DNA of 64,000 bases, taken from NCBI GenBank assembly GCA_050015095.1, contig JBEKCC010000001.1:248001-312000 (forward strand), read 5' to 3'. This DNA comes from MVRE01 sp015660965. GTDB lineage: Archaea > Halobacteriota > Methanomicrobia > Methanomicrobiales > Methanospirillaceae. The notes below the pieces were generated by a model. It was not told the origin of the DNA. It worked only from the letters and a program-made list of their open reading frames with translations, and ran no database searches. This document shows, one piece after another, positions 1-9,812 of this stretch (positions within the stretch are counted from its first letter, which is position 1; every line of letters begins with the position of its first letter). Made by a program: the position numbers and the translations under genes.

Positions 1-674
1 TTCCACTCCTTCTTGTTGATCTTGACCCAGACCAGAATCTCGCAGAAATGGTAGGAGTTGATCTCGAACGTGCAGGGATTAGAACAATCTCTGAACTCAT
101 AATGGAGACGTTTCTAAAAAAGGGGGGCACAACTATCGGTGTTTCACCTACAGAACGAATTGAGACAACCATTTGGGAACGCGGTTTGTATGAAGGCGAT
201 TTATTTGATCTGATTGCAGTGGGAACAAAATGGATTGAAGGATGCTATTGTCTTCCCGATGCTGCTCTTAAAGGGGCGCTTAGCTCAATGGTTAAGAAGT
301 ATGAGTTTATTCTTATTGATTCTCCAGCAGGTTTGGAACATTTAAACAGGAAAATTACTACAAGAGTTGACGATATCTTTGATGTAATCGGTCCTTCAAA
401 CAAATCATTCGAACATGTGAAACGAGCGGCCCGAATTGTTAGTGAAGTCGGAATTGAGTTTAATCACTTTTTTATTGTCGGAGGATATCAATTACCGAAT
501 GATCTCGAGCCAACGGTGCAGAAATCAACAGGACAGGAATATTTGGGTAAAATCGCACTCGACGTACAAGTTCAGGATGCTGTTATGGCAGGAAAGTCAT
601 TACTTAACCTCTCGAAAGAATCAGTTGCATACCAATCAGTAAAAAAACTCATGGAAAATGCAGGATATTTGTGA
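1..674 (+). CDS. cooC: CooC-like CODH nickel-insertion ATPase, 5' end cut by window
   Basis: The reading frame is open from base 3 with no start, so the N-terminus and P-loop lie outside the window. About 223 residues remain. The stretch VDLDPDQNLAEMVGVDL matches the segment after the first strand of CooC/MinD-type SIMIBI ATPases, and ILIDSPAGLEH fits the Walker B/switch region. CooC proteins are ATP-dependent maturation factors that load nickel into the C-cluster of CO dehydrogenase. The position just upstream of cdhA supports that role. A generic ParA/MinD-like ATPase is the alternative. The family call comes from the visible motifs; the nickel role is inferred from family and neighbours. 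Confidence 0.8.
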   Translation, partial: PLLLVDLDPDQNLAEMVGVDLERAGIRTISELIMETFLKKGGTTIGVSPTERIETTIWERGLYEGDLFDLIAVGTKWIEGCYCLPDAALKGALSSMVKKYEFILIDSPAGLEHLNRKITTRVDDIFDVIGPSNKSFEHVKRAARIVSEVGIEFNHFFIVGGYQLPNDLEPTVQKSTGQEYLGKIALDVQVQDAVMAGKSLLNLSKESVAYQSVKKLMENAGYL

Positions 675-784
675 AAATAAAATTTATGTGAGACTTTTGG
701 AACTTTTCCTATGGATTGCCGTGAAGATAAATGAGTTAACCTTATGAGTGCTATTCGTTATAGTATTCTTTTAACGCTTCGGTC

Positions 785-3145
785 GTGGAGATATTGAGTA
801 GAAAAAGTATCAATATTAAAATAAAGGAACTGAAGTCAGATATCGGAAATATAAAAGATCTCGAACTTTCAATCGGGAAATTTTCTGAGGAAAAATGGAC
901 AGAAGCAGAGGGACCGACTCCATTCCCTTCCATCACAGCACTTCGCGAATGGGATAAAAAGCTACTTGACCGCTACAAACCTTTTTATTTGCCTTTTTGC
1001 GACCTCTGTTGCCTTTGCACCTATGGAAAGTGTGACCTCACTGGCAATAAACGGGGGGCATGCGGAATCCACATGTCTGCACAACAATCCCGCACTGTTC
1101 TTTTGGCCAGTTGCATTGGAGCTGCCACTCATATTAGTCATGCACGAGAACTTGTCACATATGCTATCAAAAAATTTGGAACTGATTATCCCCTCGACCC
1201 CGGCGGTCTTGCTGTAGAAGTTGAAGCACCTATTATCCGGCTTGTATGTGGTGTTAAGCCTGAGAAGCTTGGTGATCTTGAGACTGTTCTAGATTATCTA
1301 GAGAATCAACTCACACAACTCCTTTCTGTCACTCACACTGGACAGGAAGGAAATAATCTTGATTTTGAATCCAAGGTGTTTCATGCAGGAATGATCGACC
1401 AAGTTGGAATGGAAGTGGCCGATATCGCCCAAATATCTGTATTTGGATTTCCAAAAGCAGACCCAGATGCTCCATTAGTTGATCTTGGAATGAGTGTTGT
1501 GGATACAAAAAAACCCGTTATTCTTGTTATCGGACACAACGTTCCCCCAGCAATCCAAATTATCGATTACCTCAAGGACAAACGTCTCTCAGAAGAGGTG
1601 GAGGTTACCGGAATTTGTTGTACTGCTATTGATGCAACACGATATTCATCGAAAGTTAAGATTATCGGACCTATGTCATGGCAACTTCGGTATATCCGGA
1701 GTGGTATTCCAGATGTTATTGTAGTTGATGAGCAATGCATCCGTACCGATAATCTTATAGAAGCCGAAAAGATCCGGGCTCCATTTATCGCAACGTCGGA
1801 AAAGAATTGTCTTGGTCTTCCTGACCGTACGAGAGATTCCGCTGATGATATTGTTGCAGATCTTGTTAGTCGGAAGAATCTTGGCGTCCTTATTCTTGAT
1901 CCCGAAAAAGTAGGAGAAGTCGCAGTCAAAACAGCTCGTGCAGTAGCGCCAAAACGAAAAAAATCGCGAACTTCTTTAAGTACAGAAGAGATAATCGAAC
2001 AAGCAAAAACTTGCAATCAATGCAAAATGTGTCGTCGATCGTGCCCCAATGACCTGCACATACCGGACAGTATGAAAGCAGCTGGAAAAGGTAACATTGG
2101 CATGATAGGTGACATGTATGAAGAGTGTATTGGTTGTGCCCGGTGTGAACAGGCATGCCCGGAGACAATCCCCATCCATAATATTATTGTCTCAGCGGCT
2201 ACTCAAAGGACAAAAAATGAGTCATTTAGGATTCGGGCAGGACGGGGTGCTATCCAAGACATCGAGATCCGAAAGGTTGGTGGCCCAATAGTCCTTGGAG
2301 AAATACCAGGTATAGTTGCTTTTGTTGGTTGCTCAAATTATCCGAAAGGAGGAAAGGAGGTTGCGGAGATGTGTATTGAGTTTGCTCGTCGCCGTTATAT
2401 TGTCTGCACTTCGGGGTGCGCAGCAATGTCAGCTGCTATGTACAAAAATGAAGATGGAAAAACTCCTTATGAACTATTCCCCGGTACTTTTGATGCTGGA
2501 GGAATCGTGAATGTCGGTTCATGCGTAGCAAACTCCCATATCGCCGGAGCTGCAGTCAAGATCGCAAGCATCTTTGCTCGGCGTACTCTTCGTGGTAATT
2601 ATGAGGAAATCGCTGATTATGTATATAACCGAGTTGGTGCTGTTGGAGTTGCGTGGGGTGCGATGTCTCAAAAGGCTGCCGCAATTGCAAGCGGGTTTTG
2701 GCGGTTAGGTATACCAGTTGTTGTCGGTCCACATGGTACGAAATATCGCCGAATGCTTCTTGGAAGAGCAGACAGAGAACAGGACTGGTATGTTCACGAT
2801 CGCCGGAGTGGAGAGAAAGTGTATGTTGGACCAGTTCCTGAACATCTCTTTTTTGCAGCTGAAACAAAAGAGGAGGCAATGGTGATGATCGCAAAACTCT
2901 GTATGCGACCGAATGACACAAGTAAGGGTAGAGCAATAAAACTCACTCATTACATCGACCTTCATCGTAGGCTTTTTGGCACAACACCCGATGATGCCCA
3001 CCTATTTGTACGAACTCTGACTGATATTCCCATCACTATGAAAGAAGATCTTACGAAAATTCTTCGCGAAAAAGGGTGGAAAGAGACAATAATTCCGGAC
3101 CCGACTCTGCTCGTTAATCAAGTTGAAAAGAGAGGAGTTCGGTAA
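785..3145 (+). CDS. cdhA: CO dehydrogenase/acetyl-CoA synthase alpha subunit (Ni-Fe-S CODH)
   Basis: This 786-residue protein is the catalytic CODH subunit of the archaeal ACDS complex, which interconverts CO and CO2 at a Ni-4Fe-4S C-cluster. A Cys-rich N-terminal block near residue 72 (CDLCCLCTYGKCDLTGNKRG) provides B/D-cluster ligands. Two ferredoxin-like motifs, CNQCKMCRRSCP near 410 and CIGCARCEQACP near 447, are the extra 4Fe-4S sites typical of archaeal CdhA. Conserved Cys/His positions of the C-cluster follow (for example VGSCVANSHIAGA). The length is normal for the family. The start is GTG at 785, after an in-frame stop at 761; TTG 794 is possible. No good ribosome-binding site is visible, and a 17-codon out-of-frame ORF (744-797) overlaps the start. 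cdhB follows after 3 nt. Confidence 0.97.
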   Translation: MEILSRKSINIKIKELKSDIGNIKDLELSIGKFSEEKWTEAEGPTPFPSITALREWDKKLLDRYKPFYLPFCDLCCLCTYGKCDLTGNKRGACGIHMSAQQSRTVLLASCIGAATHISHARELVTYAIKKFGTDYPLDPGGLAVEVEAPIIRLVCGVKPEKLGDLETVLDYLENQLTQLLSVTHTGQEGNNLDFESKVFHAGMIDQVGMEVADIAQISVFGFPKADPDAPLVDLGMSVVDTKKPVILVIGHNVPPAIQIIDYLKDKRLSEEVEVTGICCTAIDATRYSSKVKIIGPMSWQLRYIRSGIPDVIVVDEQCIRTDNLIEAEKIRAPFIATSEKNCLGLPDRTRDSADDIVADLVSRKNLGVLILDPEKVGEVAVKTARAVAPKRKKSRTSLSTEEIIEQAKTCNQCKMCRRSCPNDLHIPDSMKAAGKGNIGMIGDMYEECIGCARCEQACPETIPIHNIIVSAATQRTKNESFRIRAGRGAIQDIEIRKVGGPIVLGEIPGIVAFVGCSNYPKGGKEVAEMCIEFARRRYIVCTSGCAAMSAAMYKNEDGKTPYELFPGTFDAGGIVNVGSCVANSHIAGAAVKIASIFARRTLRGNYEEIADYVYNRVGAVGVAWGAMSQKAAAIASGFWRLGIPVVVGPHGTKYRRMLLGRADREQDWYVHDRRSGEKVYVGPVPEHLFFAAETKEEAMVMIAKLCMRPNDTSKGRAIKLTHYIDLHRRLFGTTPDDAHLFVRTLTDIPITMKEDLTKILREKGWKETIIPDPTLLVNQVEKRGVR

Positions 3146-3148
3146 CCA

Positions 3149-3688
3149 ATGGCTACAACTGAATCGTGGCAGATCGCTGAGATTGCAGGCCCGAAAAAAG
3201 CAACGCTTATTGTTAAACCAGAAGTTGCAGACGCAATGATAAAACGGGCAAAGCACCCCGTCCTTATTGTGGGGCACTTAGCTGCAGAGATCGATCTTGA
3301 TGATAAAAAGATGATCGACTACTTACTAGAGCTAGCGCAAAAAGGGAACTTACCCGTGATCGCAACAGGTCATACGAACCGGGATTTTCTGAAACGTGGC
3401 TTCACGAAAGCAAAGATCATGCCAGCTGTTGAAATCGGCCAGCGTCTTACTGATCCTGAATGGAAAGGAATAGATGGAAAAGAACCTTATGATCTTGCCA
3501 TTTTTGCCGGGTTGCCCTATTATATGGAGTGGACAATCCTCTCTGGGCTCAAGCACTTTGCACCAAACCTTAAAACTATGACTCTCGACAATACGTACCA
3601 GCCTCATGCAAGCTGGTCATTCCCGAATATTTCAGTTAAAGATTGGATTGAAAACTTAAAATCTATTATCGAAAAAGTTGAGGAGTGA
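3149..3688 (+). CDS. cdhB: CODH/ACS epsilon subunit
   Basis: This 179-residue protein matches the epsilon subunit that pairs with CdhA in the alpha2-epsilon2 CODH component; a role in electron transfer to FAD has been proposed for the family. The Rossmann-like segment HPVLIVGHLAAEIDLDDKKM and the later LDNTYQPHASWSFPNI are typical of CdhB. It starts at ATG 3149, three bases after the cdhA stop, so the two are likely translationally coupled. Its end lies 7 bases before the probable TTG start of cdhC, and the cdhC ribosome-binding site sits inside the last codons of cdhB. Confidence 0.95.
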   Translation: MATTESWQIAEIAGPKKATLIVKPEVADAMIKRAKHPVLIVGHLAAEIDLDDKKMIDYLLELAQKGNLPVIATGHTNRDFLKRGFTKAKIMPAVEIGQRLTDPEWKGIDGKEPYDLAIFAGLPYYMEWTILSGLKHFAPNLKTMTLDNTYQPHASWSFPNISVKDWIENLKSIIEKVEE

Positions 3689-3695
3689 TAATATC

Positions 3696-5081
3696 TTGTT
3701 CGATGATATCCCGGTCGAAGTCGGACTCATACATGTTGGAGAACGAATCCGTAAAAATGACATGTATGTCGAGTTCGGAGGACCAGATATCAAAGAGAAG
3801 TTCGAACTAGTTCGTGTAAGGAAATCAGATCAAGTAACTGATGGTAAAATTACTGTTATTGGGCCGGATATTTCTGCCATGGATCCGCAGAAAAAATACC
3901 CCTTTGGTATCTTAATTGAAATTGCCGGATCACAGTTGGAAGAAGATATCGAAGGTGTGATCGAACGACGCATCCATGAGTACTGTAATTATATTGAAGG
4001 GTTCATGCACCTGAACCAAAGATACGATATCTGGGTCAGACTTTCAAAAAAGGCTTTTAACAAAGGGTTCACGTCGCTCTCTTATGTTGGGAAGGTTCTT
4101 GAACGTCTTTTGAAGAGTGAATTGCCCATTATCGAGAGCATGCAAATTACTTTTTACACTGATGCAAAGGAGATCTCATTGGTATATGAAGAGGCGAAAA
4201 AAGCCTACGAGACTCGTGATGCCAGAGCAAGAGGACTTACTGATGAAGAAGTCGAAGTTTTTTATGGGTGCGCTCTCTGTCAATCATTTGCTCCGAGCCA
4301 TGTGTGTGTGATAACACCGCAACGGTACGCAAATTGCGGAGCAATTAGTTGGTTTGATGGACGAGCTGCAGCACGAATTGATCCGAAAGGTCCAATATTT
4401 TCAATCGAGAAAGGAGTGTGTCTCGATAAGGAAATGGGAGAATATTCCGGCGTGAATGAGAGTGCAAAGAAACGTTCTTTAGGTGAAGTTAATCGCGTTT
4501 ATCTATACAGTGCATTCAAATATCCACATACTTCTTGTGGATGTTTTGAGGGGATTGCTTTTTACATCCCCGAAGTTGAAGGGTTTGGAACTGTAATGCG
4601 TGGTTATCGAGATGTCACTGTAAACGGACTTCCATTTTCTACAATGGCAGACTCTACTGCTGGAGGCAGGCAAGTAGACGGATTTCATGGCATTTCACTC
4701 GAATATATGCGCTCCCCAAAATTTTTAGCGTCTGATGGGGGCTTTGCTCGAATTGTTTGGATGCCTTCAGATTTAAAAGAGCAACTACGATCATTTATTC
4801 CACCAGACCTCTTCGATAAAATCGCGACAGAAAAAGATGTAAAAACCATCGAAGAACTTAAAAAGTTCCTTGCCGATCGTGAACATCCAGTTTGTGACCG
4901 ATGGGAAGAAACAGCACTAACACCAAGTGAAGAAATAGCACTACATGGACCAGTATATTCAGTAGGTGATTTACCAATAACATCGGCAGGCTTCAAAATT
5001 ATTTTTAAAAATGCACGAATCTATGCTGACCGTGTTACTATACAGCCAGTGAAATCGAAAAAGCCTGAGAAGGAGAAATAA
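3696..5081 (+). CDS. cdhC: Acetyl-CoA synthase beta subunit (A-cluster)
   Basis: CdhC makes or cleaves acetyl-CoA from CO, a methyl group and CoA at the Ni-Ni-4Fe-4S A-cluster. The A-cluster cysteines are visible: GCALCQSFAPSHVC near residue 191 and SCGCFEG near 279. The frame is open a little further upstream, but the ribosome-binding site GGAGTGAT at 3682-3689 is placed correctly for TTG at 3696, giving a 461-residue protein that begins LFDDIPVEVG. The length fits archaeal CdhC, which lacks the N-terminal CODH-binding domain of bacterial AcsB. It lies between cdhB and cdhD in the usual order. Confidence 0.96.
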   Translation: MFDDIPVEVGLIHVGERIRKNDMYVEFGGPDIKEKFELVRVRKSDQVTDGKITVIGPDISAMDPQKKYPFGILIEIAGSQLEEDIEGVIERRIHEYCNYIEGFMHLNQRYDIWVRLSKKAFNKGFTSLSYVGKVLERLLKSELPIIESMQITFYTDAKEISLVYEEAKKAYETRDARARGLTDEEVEVFYGCALCQSFAPSHVCVITPQRYANCGAISWFDGRAAARIDPKGPIFSIEKGVCLDKEMGEYSGVNESAKKRSLGEVNRVYLYSAFKYPHTSCGCFEGIAFYIPEVEGFGTVMRGYRDVTVNGLPFSTMADSTAGGRQVDGFHGISLEYMRSPKFLASDGGFARIVWMPSDLKEQLRSFIPPDLFDKIATEKDVKTIEELKKFLADREHPVCDRWEETALTPSEEIALHGPVYSVGDLPITSAGFKIIFKNARIYADRVTIQPVKSKKPEKEK

Positions 5082-5082
5082 C

Positions 5083-6327
5083 ATGAGTGAAGGGAACAAA
5101 AAACAGAAACAAAATAAAGAATCACGAGAAACTTATCCTTCACTTCTATCGCTTTTTTCTGGTATGGAGAAACTAGAACTTGAACATTTTGCTATGGAGA
5201 TAGGTGATCTTGAGCTCTGGATCCCCACTGGCGCGGGAACCAGTATTCCGGTTCCGGCGGCGCAAATAATTCCCTCTCTTGAAACAAAAATAAAACCCAC
5301 AGCACTTATTCCTGCATCGTTTACATTCCAACGCGAGGAATTCCCCGGAAGAATCCGTGAGGTTAAACTCGGTGCAACGAAAAGCGAGGGGGGTAGCAGA
5401 AATCGATCTATTGTGATTGGTGGAGCAGATGCGCCGCCATATGCCTTTGTTGATAAACCACCGGTAAATCCCCCAGTCTTTGCACTCGATGTATTTGATA
5501 TGGAAGTACCGTTGCCTCGCGCCCTAAAAGTTGCTATAAAAGACGTAATGGGAGATCCTGCTGAATGGGCCCGATTGAATGTAAAAAAATTTGGCGCCGA
5601 TATGGTGACAGTTCATTTAATGTCAACCGATCCACTTATCAAAAATACTTCACCTGCTGATGCAGCGAGAACCGTTGAAGAAGTACTACAGGCAGTCGAT
5701 GTTCCTATTATCATTGGCGGTTGTGGCGATCCCCACAAAGATGCCCAAGTATTTACCAAGGTTGCTGAAGTTGCTGCCGGAGAGCGACTTCTTCTCAACT
5801 CAGTCACACTCGATATGACCGAAGCAAAAACACTTGAAGGAGTGGCAAAAGCAGCAAAAGAACATAACCATGCTGTACTCGGATTTACCGGGCTTGAACT
5901 TAACAAGGCTAAGGAACTGAACCGTCGACTCTACGAATACCTCCCACCAGAAAGTATTGTCATGGATCTTACCACAGTAGCTCTTGGGTATGGACTTGAG
6001 TATTCCTTTACTATACATGAACGTGCTAGACACGCTGCTCTGATGGGTGACACAGAACTTCAGCACCCAACCATCTCTGCTTCAACGAATGCATGGGCTG
6101 CTCGTGAGGCATGGATGCAAATGGATGCAAAGTATGGATCGAAAGATATGAGAGGGCCAATCTGGGAGACTTTAAACGCCCTTATACTCCTTCTTGCAGG
6201 TGTTGATCTGTTTATGATGATGCACCCGGCAGCGATTAGAACTGTAAAGGATGTGGTTTCCGATTTAGTGAAAGAAAGTTCAGCTAAACCAGAACAAATC
6301 GCTCAATGGGCAAGTAAGAGGATTTAA
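5083..6327 (+). CDS. cdhD: Corrinoid iron-sulfur protein small subunit (delta)
   Basis: This 414-residue protein is the TIM-barrel small subunit of the corrinoid/Fe-S protein that shuttles methyl groups between tetrahydrosarcinapterin and the A-cluster. Segments such as ALDVFDMEVPLPRALKVAIK, KFGADMVTVHLMSTDP and IIIGGCGDPHKDAQVF are characteristic of CdhD/AcsD. A polar N-terminal extension rich in Lys and Gln precedes the barrel. The start is ATG 5083 after the purine-rich GAGAAGGAGAAA, one base beyond the cdhC stop. cdhE follows with a 16-nt spacer. Confidence 0.96.
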   Translation: MSEGNKKQKQNKESRETYPSLLSLFSGMEKLELEHFAMEIGDLELWIPTGAGTSIPVPAAQIIPSLETKIKPTALIPASFTFQREEFPGRIREVKLGATKSEGGSRNRSIVIGGADAPPYAFVDKPPVNPPVFALDVFDMEVPLPRALKVAIKDVMGDPAEWARLNVKKFGADMVTVHLMSTDPLIKNTSPADAARTVEEVLQAVDVPIIIGGCGDPHKDAQVFTKVAEVAAGERLLLNSVTLDMTEAKTLEGVAKAAKEHNHAVLGFTGLELNKAKELNRRLYEYLPPESIVMDLTTVALGYGLEYSFTIHERARHAALMGDTELQHPTISASTNAWAAREAWMQMDAKYGSKDMRGPIWETLNALILLLAGVDLFMMMHPAAIRTVKDVVSDLVKESSAKPEQIAQWASKRI

Positions 6328-6343
6328 AATAGGAGTTGTTGGA

Positions 6344-7777
6344 ATGGCAGTGGGTGACGTCAGAAAAACTATCAAAGAGATTAGTCCAATCGACGTTTAC
6401 AAGCTGCTCCCCCGAACAAATTGTCGTGAATGTGGGGAACCTAATTGTATGGCGTTTGCCACACGGGTAGTAAACGGAGAACTAACAATTGAGAATTGCC
6501 CCCCGCTTAAAAAAGAGGAGTACAAAACAGCATATGACGATCTTTCCGCACTCATGGCGCCACCGGTTAAGGTGGTTACGATTGGTACCGGAAACCGGTC
6601 AATCAGAATTGGTGGAAAATATGTTCTCTACCGGCATGATTTCACTTACCACAATCCTACACCGATCGCTCTTGATGTAAGCGATGATATGCCAGCCAAA
6701 GATCTTGCGGACAGAATACAAGCAATTGGAGACTTCACATACAATTATATCGGTCGTTCACTAGTCCTTGATGCGATTGCTATCCGTTCAACTCGTCGAG
6801 ATCCTACTACATTTGCAGCGACAGTTAAAGCAGTTGCTTCTCGTACAGATCTTCCACTTATTCTATGTGCTTATGATCCGGTAGTCGTTGAGGCCGGGAT
6901 AACAAAAGTAAATGATAAACGTCCACTCATCTATGCGGCAACAAAAGATAACTGGAAAGACATGGCAGAACTTGCCATCCGTTATAACTGCCCACTCACT
7001 GTATCCGCTCCAAACGATATCCCCCTCCTTCGTTCGCTCGTTCAAACCATTACTGAATATGGTGTTACAGATCTCGTACTCGACCCAGGAACCTTTGTCG
7101 ATCCCGGTCTTTCCGAAACAATCCACAATTTTACCACCATCAGATGGTCTGTTTTCCGAAACCATGACGAACTTTTAGGGTATCCTCTGTTGGGAACACC
7201 TTTTACCGCTTGGCTTTCCGGAGAGATCACAAAAAATGTAATTTCATGGAAAGAAGCATGTGCTGCTTCCATGCTGATTTCACGATATGCTGACCTATTA
7301 ATCATGCACAGTATGGACGGATGGGTCCTCCTTCCACAGTTGATCTGGAAGTTTAATATATATACTGACCCGAGGAAACCCGTCTCAGTCGATCCTGGAG
7401 TCCGCGAATTTGGTACACCGGACCGAAACTCACCCGTACTCATCACAACAAACTATGCTCTCACCTACTTTACTGTTGAATCAGACATTAAATCCGGAAA
7501 TATTACCTGCTACCTTGTCGTTATTGATACTGGTGGAATTAGTGTCGAAAGTGCAGTTGCAGGAAGGTACCTTACCGCTGAATCAATTACTAATGCACTG
7601 AAAGAATATCATGTTGGGGAATTGGTCAGCCACCGTCACGTAATTCTTCCGGGGCTTGCCGCTCGTTTAAGTGGTGAAACTGAAGAAGCAAGTGGATGGC
7701 ATGTTATTGTCGGACCAAAAGATTCATCGAATATTGTCCAACTACTTAAAGATCACTGGCCTCCACCAGACACGTAA
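6344..7777 (+). CDS. cdhE: Corrinoid iron-sulfur protein large subunit (gamma)
   Basis: This 477-residue protein carries the corrinoid and one 4Fe-4S cluster. The cluster ligands are in the N-terminal motif NCRECGEPNCMAFA (Cys about 27, 30 and 35) plus a later Cys in ENCPPL. A TIM barrel and a C-terminal corrinoid-binding Rossmann region follow (SESAVAGRYLT-like stretch, then LPGLAARLSGE). The start is ATG 6344, with GGAG eight bases upstream. It is the last structural subunit of the ACDS operon; the next gene, 86 bp away, encodes a likely reactivase for this corrinoid. Confidence 0.96.
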   Translation: MAVGDVRKTIKEISPIDVYKLLPRTNCRECGEPNCMAFATRVVNGELTIENCPPLKKEEYKTAYDDLSALMAPPVKVVTIGTGNRSIRIGGKYVLYRHDFTYHNPTPIALDVSDDMPAKDLADRIQAIGDFTYNYIGRSLVLDAIAIRSTRRDPTTFAATVKAVASRTDLPLILCAYDPVVVEAGITKVNDKRPLIYAATKDNWKDMAELAIRYNCPLTVSAPNDIPLLRSLVQTITEYGVTDLVLDPGTFVDPGLSETIHNFTTIRWSVFRNHDELLGYPLLGTPFTAWLSGEITKNVISWKEACAASMLISRYADLLIMHSMDGWVLLPQLIWKFNIYTDPRKPVSVDPGVREFGTPDRNSPVLITTNYALTYFTVESDIKSGNITCYLVVIDTGGISVESAVAGRYLTAESITNALKEYHVGELVSHRHVILPGLAARLSGETEEASGWHVIVGPKDSSNIVQLLKDHWPPPDT

Positions 7778-7863
7778 ACGACATTTAATAATTCGTTGGT
7801 TCGAAGAGTTTTCAATATTCGTTAACCAATACAAATTATTTGAAATTCGGAAGGAGAACACTC

Positions 7864-9714
7864 ATGGATCAAGGTTCTATTAGAGTCATATTCCATCCGA
7901 TGAATAAAGTGGCAACCGTACCGAAAGGAACCCCTCTTTTAGACGCTCTCCGAGATACAGGTATTCCAATAGAGAGTATTTGTGGGGGAAAGGGGTTATG
8001 TCGAAAATGCCGCGTAATTCTGACAAAAGGTGAATGTTCTTCGCTCCCCCAAATTGGCGGATCCAAATTATCTCCAGAAGAGCAATCCCAAGGATATTAT
8101 TTCGCATGTCAAGTGCGTGTGATTGCTAACTGCGAGTTTACTATTCCGGTCGAAAGCCGAATAGACTCCCCCCAAATCCTACTCTCATCAGAAATGCATA
8201 TTGAAACACTTTCACCTTCTGTAATGCATTACCAACTTGAGATTACACCTTCAAATGACGCACCGTCTGCCAATAGGTCGATACGGTTATTAGGTTATTC
8301 AGGATCTCGCCCGAAAATAAGTGACCAAATGTATGAGTCCATACTAACTTCAGATAAACCGCTAATTGCAACGATCTCAACCGTCAAACCAGATCCTGAG
8401 ATAATTAAAGTTGAACCGGAAGAACAGGCTCGTCAGCGATATGGTATTGCGATTGACCTTGGAACAACCACAGTTGTCGGGTGCCTTGTTGATCTCACAA
8501 CAGGCGAAATTATTGAAACCGGATCGACACTGAATCGGCAGATTACCTATGGTGAAGAACTGATTACCAGAATTGGGTATTCGGCAACACCGGAAGGTCT
8601 TAAAAAAATGCAGAGAGCTGCGGTTGAGAGTATTGATACCGTAATTGGCCAGCTAACATCCGCATCTGGCATCAAAAAAACTGATATTATCGATGTTACA
8701 GTCGGTGGTAACACGGTGATGAATCACCTCTTGTGTGGTTTTAATCCAACCTATCTGGAAATGGCAAATGCTGTTGTTCCAAGACATCCAATTATAAAAA
8801 AGGCATCAGAGATTGAACTTGCCGTAAACCCTGATGCATGTGTGTATTGCATTCCGAACGTGAGTCGGTTTTTAGGTGGTGATGCGGTTGGTGATGTCAT
8901 CGCTTCCGGAATGCATATTTCTGAAGATATGTCGCTTTTGATCGATCTTGGAACAAACGGTGAAATAATCATTGGGAGTAAAGATTGGCTCGCTTCCGTA
9001 TCTTGCGCATCCGGGCCAGCATTCGAGGGCGGTGGAATTACATTTGGAATGAGGGCGATGAGGGGTGCCATCGAACATGTCAGAATCGACCCAATAACAT
9101 CTGAAGTGACATATACCGTAATCGGAAAAGTACCGCCACGTGGTATTTGCGGATCCGCGATTATAGACGCAGCAGCGGGTATGGTAGCAGCTGGGATTCT
9201 CGATTTTGCTGGAAAACTCGTTGAATCGCACCCCTCCGTTCATCAAGGTGCAGAAGGGCCTGAATACGTGCTAATCCCAGCACATAAGACAGGGGTTGGA
9301 CGCGACATAGTAATCACTCAACGGGATATTGATTATCTCATGGACACAAAAGCTGCAACCTGTGGTGCAATCAGTGTCCTTCTGAAAAAATATAAGCTTT
9401 CCACCGCTGACATCCGACATATATTTTTCGCTGGTGCTTTTGGTGCTTTTACCGATATCTCAAATGCTGTAAGATTCGGTATTATTCCCGACTTTCCGAA
9501 TGCTAGATCCCACCCAATTGGAAACGGTTCTCTTTCTGGTGCCTATGCGACCTTGGTTTCACAAGAGTTCCGAAAGCAAGCGCAGGAAGTGGCACACAGA
9601 ATGGTTTACATCGACCTTCTTGTTGACACCGATTTTATTGAAGAATATTCGGCGGCATTGTACATTCCAGGAAAACCCGAGCTTTTCTCCAGTTATCACC
9701 AAACAAAAGTTTAA
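7864..9714 (+). CDS. RACo-like ferredoxin/ASKHA activator of corrinoid protein
   Basis: This 616-residue protein has an N-terminal 2Fe-2S ferredoxin domain (CGGKGLCRKC near residues 40-49 and a fourth Cys in ACQ near 81). A linker follows, then a DUF4445-type ASKHA ATPase domain starting near 192 (YGIAIDLGTTTVVGCLVD), with LIDLGTNGEI and GAFGAF motifs later. Bacterial RACo uses this architecture and ATP to reduce inactive Co(II) corrinoid in the CoFeS protein. Lying directly after cdhE, it is the natural candidate to reactivate CdhDE. The start is ATG 7864 with AGGAGA at 7852-7857; an upstream in-frame TTG at 7840 has no site. The archaeal RamA type differs by using 4Fe-4S clusters. Confidence 0.85.
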   Translation: MDQGSIRVIFHPMNKVATVPKGTPLLDALRDTGIPIESICGGKGLCRKCRVILTKGECSSLPQIGGSKLSPEEQSQGYYFACQVRVIANCEFTIPVESRIDSPQILLSSEMHIETLSPSVMHYQLEITPSNDAPSANRSIRLLGYSGSRPKISDQMYESILTSDKPLIATISTVKPDPEIIKVEPEEQARQRYGIAIDLGTTTVVGCLVDLTTGEIIETGSTLNRQITYGEELITRIGYSATPEGLKKMQRAAVESIDTVIGQLTSASGIKKTDIIDVTVGGNTVMNHLLCGFNPTYLEMANAVVPRHPIIKKASEIELAVNPDACVYCIPNVSRFLGGDAVGDVIASGMHISEDMSLLIDLGTNGEIIIGSKDWLASVSCASGPAFEGGGITFGMRAMRGAIEHVRIDPITSEVTYTVIGKVPPRGICGSAIIDAAAGMVAAGILDFAGKLVESHPSVHQGAEGPEYVLIPAHKTGVGRDIVITQRDIDYLMDTKAATCGAISVLLKKYKLSTADIRHIFFAGAFGAFTDISNAVRFGIIPDFPNARSHPIGNGSLSGAYATLVSQEFRKQAQEVAHRMVYIDLLVDTDFIEEYSAALYIPGKPELFSSYHQTKV

Positions 9715-9812
9715 TCTTGAAAAAATTTTTAATTTGAAAATTACTCTTTCACTAATTCAATTTTACACCTGACATATCTATTAATCCAAATATTGCCTAC
9801 GTATGATTAAAT

